Shown: positions 35,201 to 48,500 of the stretch, piece after piece | Layout: each line of letters begins with the position of its first letter | Numbering within the stretch: position 1 is the stretch's first letter | Origin: Echinococcus granulosus | Taxonomy: Eukaryota; Platyhelminthes; Cestoda; Cyclophyllidea; Taeniidae | Length of the DNA stretch: 64,000 nucleotides | Assembly: GCF_000524195.1 (NCBI RefSeq) | Contig: NW_020170418.1 | Span: 226,439 to 290,438, forward strand | Reading direction: 5' to 3' | Notes under the pieces: model-generated | Databases searched by the model: none | What the model saw: the letters and a program-made list of their open reading frames with translations, nothing else | What the model was told of the DNA's origin: nothing | Program-made: the position numbers and the translations under genes

Positions 35201-38200
35201 TATTTCCTACTTATTGCATTCTAGCCTAGCGCCACAAGTTACTAGGTCATTTATATTGACGCTATATCTGGGAAGCAAAGGTAGTGCATGTATGTGTGGT
35301 TCCTTTGTTTATAGGCTTTTTCGAAGACTGGTCGAGCGGTTCAAGGCCGGACATTCTCTACTTTGTCCCGTATATCTACAAATTCAAGATATTTGCACAG
35401 CCTTTCGATTTGCGGTTGCTGGTAAACGACTACAACTGGGTCGCTCCCACACCAGAAAATGGTAATTATTTAACCACTTGTTCATGTTCATGCTCTCCCA
35501 CCCCTCTTATAGAGGGGCGTACATGTGGGTCTTTCAGTTGTTATTTAACTCAGAACGCTGAATTGGGCAGTATGTACCTCCAATGGCGTTAACTTGCAAT
35601 TTAATTTGATTACGTCTTTCAAGTACATAACATGGAATTTTCTGTTCGTTTTCTCTTATTTTTTTGCCCCTATTCACGATACCGGTATTCAGCTTAATAA
35701 AAGCTTCTGAAATAGACCTTTACTTGTATTTCAAACCTGTGTTATTTTTCTTAACTTGAATATCACTGGTCTGCACTGCTTGGCTTATTTGTGTAGTTGC
35801 AGATTGAAACTGCGCTCAAATTTCAATATCTTATGGTAATCTCTAATTGCATGATTTTACATGATTTTACAACTTTTAGTCCAGAAATTGCTTTGTGCTG
35901 TTTTCTTGATTCAAGGGGATACCACCGGTATTCAAAGGCTTCAAAATTTTTTTTGTGCACGACAAGAGGAGCTCTATTTTGAAAGCTTAAATCAATGCTT
36001 ATATTATAGCGAAACTGTAAATAATTATAAAATAATGGTCACTGTTTTAAGTGCTTTGAGCTATTTTTGTAAAGCACTATTGTCAAAACCCTTCTGATTG
36101 ATATTACTCTTTCATATTTCCAGCATTTGCGTCTCTCTGCCTGGAAAAGTTCAACTTTGATTTCGATTTGCCATTTATTGACTTCCTGCCAGCTACTGTC
36201 CCGATCAAATTTGACATTAACGTAAGCATTCTGAGATCATGTTAAACAAATATGCTCCCACCGTTTTTGCGAGCCGCCGTATTCGCTGTTGGAGGTTTAT
36301 TTGGCGCGTCGTGACGATGTTTCACAGATGTTTGCATTACATCTGATAGTTTTAAGGATTTGCTGAAAATCCGTTTCTCATAGGTTATTCTTTTTTGCGA
36401 ATTCGCTGAGCGCCATTACTAGGTTTACTGTAATTAGAATCTCAGTAAATTAAGTACTCGTGCGCTCATCTGATTAAGAGTGGACTTAGTCTTGAATTTC
36501 CTAATACTCTTTCGCCGAAACAGCCGTGGTCAAATTTGCACAAAAAGGTGGTGGTTTTAGTGATGCGAAGTAACGCTTCAAAATGCAAGCATTCAGCCGC
36601 ATAGGTCAAATCTCTCTTTTAGAGGTAAGAATTCTTATCAATTCGTGAGAGGCTTTTGTCTTTTGTTACCAATCGTTTTCAAAGTTAGAATATATTATTA
36701 CATTACCTTTTAATTTAATTTTTAGCAGTCATGTAGAGCTTCGACTGCGTGTTTTCTGTCCTGGTACCATTTTAGGCTTCGTCTGCGTCGCTTCGCCTTT
36801 CAGTTCCAGAAACTAGCACTCTCCTCTATTTGCTTAAAGAGATGCATGCGAATCTCAGACTTGCCAATAGTAATTGCAAACTGCAGAAAAACAACCCCTT
36901 CAGAATTATCGAGGAGACTCTTCCGAATACCGATGCTGGCAAAATTCTGTAAGTGTGCTCCAAAAAGGGCTTTGCTGAATAGTCAATTAGGTCCCAAAAC
37001 ATTTTGACAATGGAAATTGAAACCTTGCTATTTTCTCCTGTTTTTATGCATTAAAAGCTTTACTTTGGCATATGGTAGATGCTGGTAATCGTCTTAAAAT
37101 CCTGGTGTCGACAAATACTTAATGGTCAGATCAGTGCTGCTAAAGTCGGACTACTGTTACTTAAGGAAGTACGTTATTTAGAAGGTGGGTAATAGTCTGG
37201 ATCTTTTTTCTTGTTTTGAAGGCACAAGCGCTATTGGATTGAATGCTGGCGAGCAATCGGGGTTCATGTGAAGATTGGCTACACCTACTATCCAATCGTA
37301 TGGGTGCCCGATTTTTGGCGATTTCTGCCACAATGCTGGGGCAAGCATTCATCTAAAAGTCTTTCACCTACTGAGAAAACCCATGTACACCCACATTTTA
37401 CATATTGTTCTGTTATTTCTTCTATGTCGATTTCTTTAAAAATGCCCTCATTCATTTGGTAAAATGTTATTCAGATATCTGGATAGAATTTCGATACGAA
37501 TGGTTGAATCTTACTTTGGTTTTAATTCCTCCTTTCATGGTATCCTTAGTCAAATATTGATGTGCTGTTTCAAACGCCAACCATGCACTTGCGGCTCGGC
37601 CTACTGCCTCTCTTGGAGCAAACATGTATCGTGACATTTTTTTTAAATACTTATCGGTATTTAAGTATTGAGAATCTTTAAGTTCCATATATTTATTTCA
37701 TTTTAGCGTTGTCGGTGTCTTATACGTCTTACCTGGACCGTAATTTGCTATCTTCTGATGAGTTTTTTCCTCATCCTTTAGATCCTGGCACCACGTGACC
37801 CTGAGGAGGCAGCACTCGGTGACCTGCGTCCCGAGGGGTCGAAGGCTCGTGGGCCCACTGAATCAGAATTAATCAGGTCAAATTTCGATCCTTCCTATAT
37901 GCTAGCTGACCAGTTGGATGTCCATGTGGCCGTTCCCAGCTCCCAGCTCCTCTTCTACGGTGCCCTCATTCGCTATATTATCCATTTCAAAGTGAGTTAG
38001 CATCTGTTGCTTAAGTTGTGAAGCTAGTAAATGCTGCAGAAGGGCTCTATCTGAAGGATTGCGCAATATATTGACATTTAGAGTTTATTTGCAAAGGGAC
38101 CTTCAAGCACCTTGGGACACTGCCTGATCGTAATGATTTCCACGTCTAAACTCAGTTAAAATCTGCGTGGATCCTCGAAATTATTTAGTGAACCACCTTC

Positions 38201-41200
38201 ACAGGGTGCAAAATTTATGGGAATTCCTTAAGTCTGGCTTTGTTGTCTCTCTCCCTTCCAGTATTAGCATGTAGTCTCGTACGAGCTCTGGTGTAGGTAT
38301 GCCTCCGTGTCTTTTATTCATCGTGATCGCTAATTAAGTGTTTATTTTTTCGTGAGCTTTCTTGCTCATTAAGTGCATTATTTTTTTTCGAATTCAGGAA
38401 AACTACTTTGGTTGTTACCAGACGCCTATAACAGCGGAAGATCTGAAGGTGTATGGCCTGAATGAAAAGGGTGATAGATGTTTGGTGCCTCCTCCACCGA
38501 TTCCTGGACCTAACCACCCAGGCAAACCAGATACCGTGGTGGATCCTCGTGAATATCGACCTTTTGCGGTCCGAGTCACGGTCGCTATCCACAATTTGCA
38601 GGCTCATTTGCCCATGGTTAGTCTTCCTATTTTTATTATTACAATCAATGCTTCTTAGCACTTCGTATCTGCTGCTCCTGTACTACTCGAAATATATGCA
38701 TTCTTTGGTGTGCTTCTTTTAGATTCTACTGAACATTCTAGTCGTTCAATTATCTGTGATTGTAATTTGTGGCTACTTTCGACACTACGCACAATTACTA
38801 ATCGACTTGCCAAATTTGTGGAGCGTTTTTTGTATTTAGTATTTTTTTTACCGAATACTGTGTTTTAGAATTGTTTTAAAGTATTGTTTTTGCAAGATTG
38901 TTAACAGTCTCGAATTATGCCTTTTATGTGTTAGGTGCAAAGCGTTGCCAACCTGTAGAACATTTAGGATTCATTTCTTGCAATAATTTCAATTACAATC
39001 TATAGTCCTCAACTGGGCATAAGTTGATGAAGTCTATTGCTGATAGTTTGTGATATGTTAATTCCGAATTACTTATGTCAATTTCGGCACCTCATTCCTC
39101 ATTATCAATAATAGGGGTCCTTCCTAAAGGCCTTCGAGTAACTTATAACCAGAATCAAATTACTTAAATCATTATCCACAGCGTGCTTTCTACTGCTACA
39201 CTTTCTCCAAACGCCATACAAATTTGACCAGAAGCTCTTGCAGCTTTAGAACCGAGTTAAACTCGGTTGGCAAAGCAGACAGGCTCAAATGACACCGGAC
39301 TCAGCAGACATTTTACGTTCTGGGGGATCCAAGTAACTAGGAATTAGTACAGGGCATGATAAATAGCATTGATTGACTGACAAATATCTACGTTTTATGG
39401 TTCATACAATAAATTGCACTTATTTTGCAAGCCTGCAAGTGACATCGGTCATCCGATGACTCATGGGCTGCTTTATACGCTCTTGTATTGTATCAAACCC
39501 TTACCATTGTATAAATGTAAATTTATCCACCTTTGCCAGTGGGTAATATTTTTATAGCATATGCGAGCCTTTTGAGATAACCGTTTGTTTTTTCTATTTG
39601 GGGCTTAATTCGGTCAAATACTACCCTCAAAGCTTCTTAACGGCTCATTACTTAAATTCTTTTATTTTTTTTCAGCATACTAGTTCAGAAATACCTCTAT
39701 GTCCAACAGCTTTTCTCGATTGCATTGGATTCGAAATGGATAAGATTTTCAATGAAACAAAACTACAACTCCTCTTTTCACCCGTTCTTCTGTGCGTTTT
39801 CGATAAATGCAATGTAAGGCACTGATGTTGTGGCATTTTACCTTAAATCATGTGGTTATTAACACGATCATTATTGTTCTTATTAATTAGGCCTATCGTC
39901 CACCCAATGCGGTGAACCTCAGCACAGGTAGAGCTCAACTGACCGGACTTGAACTCAGAGGACAAGCACTGTTCAGCAACAGGGGTTTACCTCTGAAGGC
40001 GGAGACGGTGGAATATGCCTGGCTCTTCGAGATCACGTGCGGCACCCTGACTGGGGAAATCACCGCGCCTCAACTCTCCTCCATCGTGCAGAGTGTCTCA
40101 AACCTAATCTTCTCAGCTATCGATTCAGAGAACGCTATTCTTTCTCGTCGATCGGGCGAGCTGTGCCAACACGCCTTGGTTCCTGTACATCTGCATGTTA
40201 TTTCTTCCTATTTTTCCCAGTTTTGCATCCTATAACACTTTTCTCTTAAGGAGTCAGGTCCAATTCTACTGCTTATGCCACATCTCAGAACAGATTAACA
40301 GCTACTTAAACCCGGTCGGAAGTTCATACAAGGTTGTCTAAAATTCATCGACTACAGGAAAAGGAGCTAAAATGAGCCAATTTGCATATGGATGACCAGA
40401 TTCACGGGCTAAGCTGATGATATAGATCGTCCAAAACTCTCAACATTCTCTATCAGATCGACAAAATACGCTTTCTATATTCCAACTCGATGGGAAATGC
40501 TAGGGTACTTTCCGATAACAAATACTTTGCTCTCCAGACCCAGTGTTCGTTCTGGTCGAGCAAGTCACCCGGCGCAAAGTTGTGTCCAACAGAGCTCGAG
40601 CTCAAGTATCGCCTCTTCCGGTTCAACTTGGATGGTGTAGAACTGGCCATTGTGGAGGCGGGCACGTGTCTAATGATCATGCTTGATGCCGTCCGTGTGG
40701 CCCGCTGCAACATGCACGACGTCCACTCTCGCGACGGCATCTCTGTTTTCCTGCCTCGTGTACAGTTCCTTCAGCTCATCAAACCCCTCAGTGCGTCAGT
40801 CTATCGTCTTCATTCATTTCACTCCCACTTTATTCTAACAGCTGTTTTCGTGTGAGGTTTCCACCTTCAGATCAGGCTACATTTTGTGACTATTACGGCA
40901 AATGTTATAATTTCCACGAACGATATGTTATTTATAACTGAAACAGTATTCTCTCGTTTCTATAAATTCCTGGTAAGGTGTTAATCAGTTCATCCTTTTG
41001 TCCACTCTCGGAACCTCATCACCGTTAACAGAGTTTGTAGCACACCGCTATTTGTTGCACATCCAGCTTGTTAAAGTCGTAAGAGGTTTCTGTAGAATAA
41101 TTATCAGTTACTTGATTCAAATCATATCTCTAAAATTCATTTTGGTATTGTGTTGTCCTATCATTGACCAATAGACAAGTTATTCAGAAACATAGCTAAC

Positions 41201-42522
41201 GTTAGCAGTTTTAGGGATAACTTTTTCTTCAAAATAAAACTTTACTCTTCAAAAATCGTAAATGCTACCTGAGAACATCCAATTTTTTCTCGCAGAAGCC
41301 GCATCACAAACACTGACCAGGGATGGTACATTACATAGCGCTTCTGCCAAGACTCCTTTGCCGTCTCAGCCTTGGTTGGAAGCAGGTTCCCTCGGCTTCG
41401 GTCCTGTTCACCTTCATTCGGGCATCTCGGGTCTGGACCACGCCTATCGCGATGCTCAGCTTATTTTTATTCGTCACCATGACGCTGCCTCCCATCGTCT
41501 CTGGTTCCTTTGGCTTTCGCATGACTCTGTCTCCTCCTCCGACGCAGCTGTCCGATGTGGCTGCTATGGCAACTGCGCCTTTTTTGGCCCAAACGCCTCG
41601 GGCAAAGTGCTTCTTGATGAAGTATTAACAGGCGTCTTTTCCAGACGTGCCGTCTTCTTCTCCGATTTAAACTCCAATGCGTCCGGCGTCGCAAACGACG
41701 ATTCACTCAGCCACCCCTTGTAAGCTCAACTTTCTCTTCCCCCACTGGAGCATGATCACGTGTTGTGCATTTAATTTAACTGATTCAATTTTAACATCTA
41801 CAGAACTCCTTTCAGTACCGGCGCCTCGGGGCGTAGTCTTGGCGTCAACTTCGGCGAAAGCCTTTTCGAGCCAGATCAACTGCTCTTCCAGCTGCACAAC
41901 TCAAACGTCTGTTCGGACACCTCAAATGGCTTTGCCCTTATGCGTTTGGATGCAGTGGTGGCAGATGAGGCGTCGAAGTTTGAGACAGCAATTCCCTCCC
42001 GAATGTACTACTGCTCCCCTGAGGAAGAGGATAAAGACTCTTCATTTGGCGCACTGCCTTCTTCCAGTGATGAGGGACCTCAAAACCTTAAATCGACTGG
42101 GGACTTTTGGCGGAAAATGGGTAGAAAGCGTGGGATAAGTAGAGATCGAGGCAATCACACTTATTTATCTACCGCATCTTTGGAGAAGCCGTTAGTTGCA
42201 GGGGAGGTTGAAGATGGTGCGGTTACTGGTGATCGCGATGATTCTGTGCCTGACAACCTCTCCCTAGCAAGCCTCGATGGTATGTCGATTGGACTTCCGG
42301 CAGCGCAGATTCTACCTCCACCACCTCCCCCCAGACAGTTGGTCTCTGACGCGGCGGTAACGCACGTTTCTACTAGTTCTATTCCCCTCTTCACTGACAC
42401 CGCGGACACGCCCTTTACTCAGCGAAGAGGTAGCACAAGCTCTTTGCATTTCAACCATGAACCTTCAAAAGCATCCGATGATTCGACTTTATCTGGTGAA
42501 GATTTCACGGCCAAATTTGTTG
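32256..42522 (+). other. BLTP1: BLTP1 exon block 1: membrane anchor and first groove units
   Basis: Exons: 32256-32460, 32491-32628, 32702-32837, 32943-33030, 33109-33305, 33379-33455, 33655-33796, 34181-34349, 34590-34869, 35315-35461, 36124-36221, 36776-36948, 37222-37384 (donor tentative), 37782-37991, 38398-38616, 39676-39813, 39891-40184, 40457-40790, 41296-41719 and 41804-42522. The first exon carries a hydrophobic helix (AILSLFLLDAWVIYVLFY) at residues about 26-43, as in human BLTP1, followed by KNGYIRIG (human KHGYIHIG). YGPWADRQR at 33766-33796 is identical to human. ENYFG at 38398 and LCQHA near 40163 are further anchors. Most junction phases were checked and agree. Confidence 0.88.
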
Positions 42523-45500
42523 GTAAGTGTTTGTTGGCGGGTGTTCCGCCATTCTCTACGTAGAATTCAAGTTGGTGGATTGCCTATCTATACTGAATTT
42601 CAGATCTCCATGGGCAGTTAAATCGTCCCATTACAGAAAGCACTCTATTGAGAACAGCGTATGTGAGACATTTGAATCGTTACATAACCAACACCGAGTT
42701 GTGTCCCCCATTACGATTGAAGCATCGTTGGCGAGTCTGCCGACGCTTTCGGGATCGCCAGCAGTGTACAGTGCAAAATGAAAATGGTGAGAGACTGGTG
42801 GAGGGAAGACCCAAATGCGGATGTCGTATTGGAATCGCCAAGGCCCCTGAGTTCCTTTGTTCTGCCACCGGTTTCTCCTTCCGCTCCATGGTGGATGCCG
42901 CATCGAAGACGACGATTTCAGAAATCACACCGACTAGTAGTACTCATCCTGGAGATACTAGTTCTGCTCCTTCTTCTTTTCGGATCTCTGATCTTCGGCC
43001 ATTGCTTTATCCTCGTATGCCACTGCCTTTTACTGTTACATTTAACTGTACTGCACTTAAATTAAACTTCACATAGTTGAATCTAGTACAATTTAGCTGA
43101 TTATGTACTCATCCATCCTATGCTAAACAGTAACTCCTCATTTATTATAACCTCAAAGCTTCGGTCAATGTCTTTAAAATAAACTATAATGTGAACTTAA
43201 TTTTATCTTCTCGTACTTTTATTAATCTCTACGTTGCTCTACCTTAGCTCCACAAAGCGTAGGATAAAGACCTTATTTGATCTTGCCGTAGTTGCCTACC
43301 TTACTTTTCATTGCCCCCTTTGTGTGAATTCCTCACTACAGTATGCTTTAGTGCTGAATAAGGTTTTTAAGCATGGCTTTTATGGATTCAAAGTTAGAAA
43401 GCTTGTGACTATCGAGAAGTGCTGTGCTTTGCTCTGTAGCTCTTTGTCACTTCTGAAGTTTTTACTATGCACTTGGGTGTGATTAATATGTGATGCTTTT
43501 ATACCTTTTGCCAACGCTGTCGTCACATAAGGGACGTGCCTCTTTTAACAAAGCCTTGGTCCTAATTGTTATAATGTCTTTTCCCTGAACAAACTTCAAA
43601 CATGATCCTCTATTACTAACCCTCCTCTACTCCCACTATCATCAGCATTGGCGTAACCAACCTATTTTTGTGGGAGAAGTTACTTTTTTAGTCTCTGCAT
43701 TGCACCGATTTAGGCGATTTTTGACTAAAATGGGAACTTTTTTCAGCAGTACCGTGGTAAATATGCAGCAGACCACTTGACTAAGGAGTGTACATACTTC
43801 TCATTTGATGGGTCATTATACGGACATGGGTGTAGTGATTTGTATAGTTATGAGGTGATATAACTGTTTGCAACTGAAGGTCCGGCTTCCATCTTGTAGA
43901 CTGCTGTGATGCGCAAGTATGCGAGTCTTCGACTGCGTCGGTTTCTCGCTCCTCCACCACGGTTTCGGTTCTCGGCCCAGTTGATATCTTCCTCACCCCT
44001 CTCTGCACCGAATGCATCGATAGGTTAGAGCTGCATGGTGTTAAAATTCTTACCAGTTAAATGGTTTATTTTTACGCTTTTGTTTACATATTTACTTCGT
44101 AAGTTTTGATAGCATTCATTTATCAAACCGTATGTCGGCATTTTTGTTGATGTTTTACATTGTTATCAATTTGTTTCCATTATATCAATATGCACGTAAC
44201 TACACGTGCCTTGTTTTCGAGTAAGCAACTGTCGTAGAATGTTGGGATACGAACGCTACCACTGCATGGATCAGAAATTTCAGAAATTTTGCTCTCACCT
44301 TACTATTCTACCGGTGGCAATGTTGCTCCCAGAAATTTAGACTAGTGTCTTGAGGCGAAAAATGCGCCTTACCCCATCTTAGATAAAGTAGACATGTGCG
44401 CTGATGTGGTTAATTAACAGGTAATTATGCCTTACGAGCTTCCCCTCAGTTACCACAATCAAGGGGAAATTTCATTTTTAATGCCATTTTTAGATGGTTT
44501 TGTTAAACGGCTTCTAAAGGTGCCCATTTTTTCACCCAGGTATATAACAATCATGGCACCAGTTTTGGCTAATCGCTCTCCGAGCTCCGTTATCGACGAG
44601 CTACATTTCAAATGTATTCTCTCCGCTGGACGTCAAGGCAAGGTGCTCTATGAGCAGCAGCTGAAGCACCAAGAACCCCAGGGTTGCTCACACGCTAAGT
44701 TACCACCGTCGCCGTCATTACCACAGCCCACGAAACGCTCCATGTTCTTCGACCAGTTCTCCGAGAATACTCTATGGTTCCACAGAATCGGAGGCGACCA
44801 TAGCTCCGCTCCTACCGGTAAAACGTCTTCAAATGATCCCCTTTGGATTTTCTGAGGTGATAGGCTGATCCGCTTTATTTAACTTGTTTTCCCCTATCTG
44901 GAACCTTGTAGAAACACAAGTCGGTTCATTGGGTCACCGTGCCCAACTTGACACTCCTTTCCATGCACCAAATCTGAATATACCTGACGAGATATCGAAC
45001 ATCTCGGTATCCGTAAGATCTCGTAAACAGCAGCTGCCTCTCTCAGATAGTCGCCACCACCTTGCCGAGGAGAACAACCTTGTGGGCTTTCTTTCTCTTG
45101 GTCGTGTGAACATAGGCTTCATGCAAATTTATGCGGTGGAGGACATCGTCACAATTGACAGTCTTTCCTTGGGTTTGCATGATCTTACCTGCGTATCACT
45201 GCTCACGCTTGCCGTGGACATGGTTAAAATAGAGGTAAAAGCTAACATTTCTAGTGCATCGGTATGTTAAGTAGTCAGAAACAAAGTGTAATCTTCCCCA
45301 CTTTTAAAACTTTTTTACATTTGGAGGACCTTGACTACGTAATTGGGCTATCATGTTTCTCTTGAATTTGATTTTAGGTTCTTAATAATAGGCGAATCCT
45401 GCACTATAGCGTGGAATCCCATGAACTGGAGTCACCAACGCACAGTTTTTCTCCGGACCTGTTTTCGCGCAGTTTGGCGGGCCAGAGGAAGTTGAGTGAG

Positions 45501-48500
45501 GTTCAGGAAGAGCATGACGAGGATACCTCTACTGCTGTTTCTCCACTTCTCTCATCGCCCCACCGCCTGGAAACAACCACTCCACGTCCCGACAGTCAAA
45601 CTGCCGCTCCGACCTCTCCTAGCCCGCGAAAACACTACGCTGGTATGTTTCTGTGCATTTTAACTACCGCAAAATTTAAAAAGCAGATTTGGGGAACTCT
45701 AGATGCAACAGGTATCTTCAATAATTATGGAATTCGACTTAAGTTTTACCTTTGATATTTTGTGGCTGCTTAGAAGACGATGTGGAAGCCGGATTGCCGC
45801 TACCCACACCTGTGATGCGGTCCTGTCCGTCTAAGGTGGTTAGTGCCACGGAGGTTCGCCACACTGAGCGCCTCGTCTGCAACTTCTCTATCTCTCGCAT
45901 CCACTCGCAGCTGCGTCGGCTCACGCGTGAGTCTTCCTTCACACCCGAAGTTCTCCTTACTGCCATCCCCTTCTCCGCCTCGCGTGTCTTCTTCGCCTTT
46001 GACGCGGACCAGCAGTCGCGAGCAGTCACTTGCAAGTCACCTGTAGCTGGCGGACTCTATACGGGCGTACACGGACCCGTACCGGCCAACCCTGTTCCCC
46101 CTCTTCCTCTCCCTCACAAACCCCCAGTCCCTTCTTCCTCGGAATCTTTTCTACCTGAACATTCTGCAGGGTGGATTATGTTTGAGTCTGGCATGGAGGA
46201 GCTGACGCTCCTTTTCGTTCAGAGAAAGGGCTATGGGGACTCTTTGGAAGAGAAGTCTGAACTAAGGACTACTGTTAAAAAGCCTATGCCCACCACGAGC
46301 GTGTATCATTCACAGGATGAGAATGTGGACACTGAGGATGATAGTGCAGACCTTAATCGGAACATTGGATGTAGTTCCACTCTCGTGGTAAGTGATTAGA
46401 TTCACCCTTCAGTATGTCTAAATAGTTATGTACTTTTCGAAATATTCAACGTAAATGCCGTTAAATAGTGAACCCTGATACTTTGTTTTTGTGTTGAAGT
46501 TTAATGCTTTATGATCTCACCCACTTGCATACCCTAGATACGCTTTATAGAAATAACTTTGGTGCTAATTTCGGTTTCATCATACAATGTTTTAAGAAGT
46601 TCTGCTAGTGAATTGCTTTATTTTTAGGGTGATTTGGAAAACAAGACCCTCAAAGATGATACCGATGATGAAAATGAGGGAATTAAAAATGCCTTTCTAA
46701 TGAACTTGCATGTCAAAACCGTTTGGCTTAATTTTCCGGCTCCCAAACACTTGCCGAACAAGCGCCGTGTCGAAATTATTCGGTAATGGAACCGTGCCCT
46801 TGGAAGGCATCTTATGCTAGTTCGCACTCATAACACTTACATTTATTTCAGATCCGACTGGAACTTCCTAAGTACTGTGACTCCAACAGTAAATGCATGG
46901 ATCGGACCTTGTAACCGCCTAGCGTCAAATTTGAAGCATCTCATGTCCCTTGCAGAGCGTCGAACCCTCTCGGTTCTTGCCTGTCTCATGATGGAAGCAG
47001 TGAAAGGCGATAAGCCCCTACCCGACTTTCGTTTTAGTTCCCTTGAAGATGAAGTGTGTTTGCTTTACGCTGGAGACTGATTCTAATTACCGCTGTCATC
47101 AATATCACTGATTTAATTTTCGTGACTCCTAGGTCTTCAAAACTTACTCGACCCTGCGCACACCAGACGCACGTAGGCTTCGCTACGACCCCTCTTGTCA
47201 GATATTTACTACCCTCCGACGCTATCTGCAAGCCCTCCGGAAGCAGGATGGTCAGGCATCCGTTGATGCCAGACTGAATGAGTGGCTGTGTGAGTCTGTT
47301 CTCCCAGAGAAGATGATGCTCCTTCGTGGTCTCTTTCTCATTCTCCGTGAGTGGCGGGTTGCTGTCGACGTCATGGTTCTAACTACTGTTACCCCGGTAA
47401 TGACTCGGAAACTCACTGCCCTACTACGTCGAAAGAAAGAGAATACAGCTGACGGTGGAAAGGCGGTTTTTTCTCATGACCCTGTGGAACGCCGACCCTC
47501 AGGTCTGACGCTGCGCATGTTTGAGCTGTTAACACAGAATCCCGGCAGTTCATCACGCACCCTTAATCCTGCTGGGGATCGTCTTCAAAATCAGGAGGTT
47601 TCCGAAACGGTGGAGGAGGTAGATGATATTGAGGAATCCGATCTGGATGATGAATCTCTCACTAATGATTCGCGAGCACGTTACGAAAACACCATCCTGT
47701 ATCGTTTTCTACAGGACGCCCAACATGGCATAAGGTCTGTTCACTTGTGATTCACTTTGAAAAAATAAAAATTATTTACTTTCCTACTAAGACTAATGTA
47801 GTTTCCTGCTCTACATTTATTACTAATGTAGGTATTATTTATAGGAAGTTATTGTTTTGAGTGCAACCTTTTTGAACCCCAAAATCATTCTTTTCTTCTG
47901 CCTCTTCTATGGTACCGAAGCGATAATAGTGCAGCTGCTATGGGAGTTTTGTGTGCGTACAAGTTTTTGAACCAATTAATCATTTCATCCATCGTCTTCT
48001 AGTATATTCCAGATTAAATACGTTTCCCTTTGTAAAACCCTTTTGTTTTTTTGTTCTTTTGATCTCCAAAACATGTAGACAAGTGGACTCTAGTGCCAAT
48101 ATTCTAGATGGTGCTGATTCCTCACCAAACTACAGAGGCGCTGTGCAGCGGACTCAAGTAAATGTGGAACCGGAGGTTGTGTTTCGTTCGAAGGCCAATG
48201 AGAGCGGGAGGAATGGTCTTCAGCATCGTCGCTCACCCTCCATTACTTCGGAGAACGTGAACCAGATCAATCATTTAAGGGGCCAATTCCGATTTGTCGA
48301 TGATGCACAACGACTCTTCAGACCGCTACTCGAGGCCATAGGAGTTAACATTAAGGTGTGCGCTAGCATCAGACTGCTTTTTTGCTAAGATGCCTTTGAT
48401 GCACCGAGTATTCGTCCATTTAAGGGTGTCCGTCGTAGTACGCTGATGAAGAAGTTCGGAGGCCTCTTTGCGGCTGAAGGTATGCTCGACTGTTTCCAGA

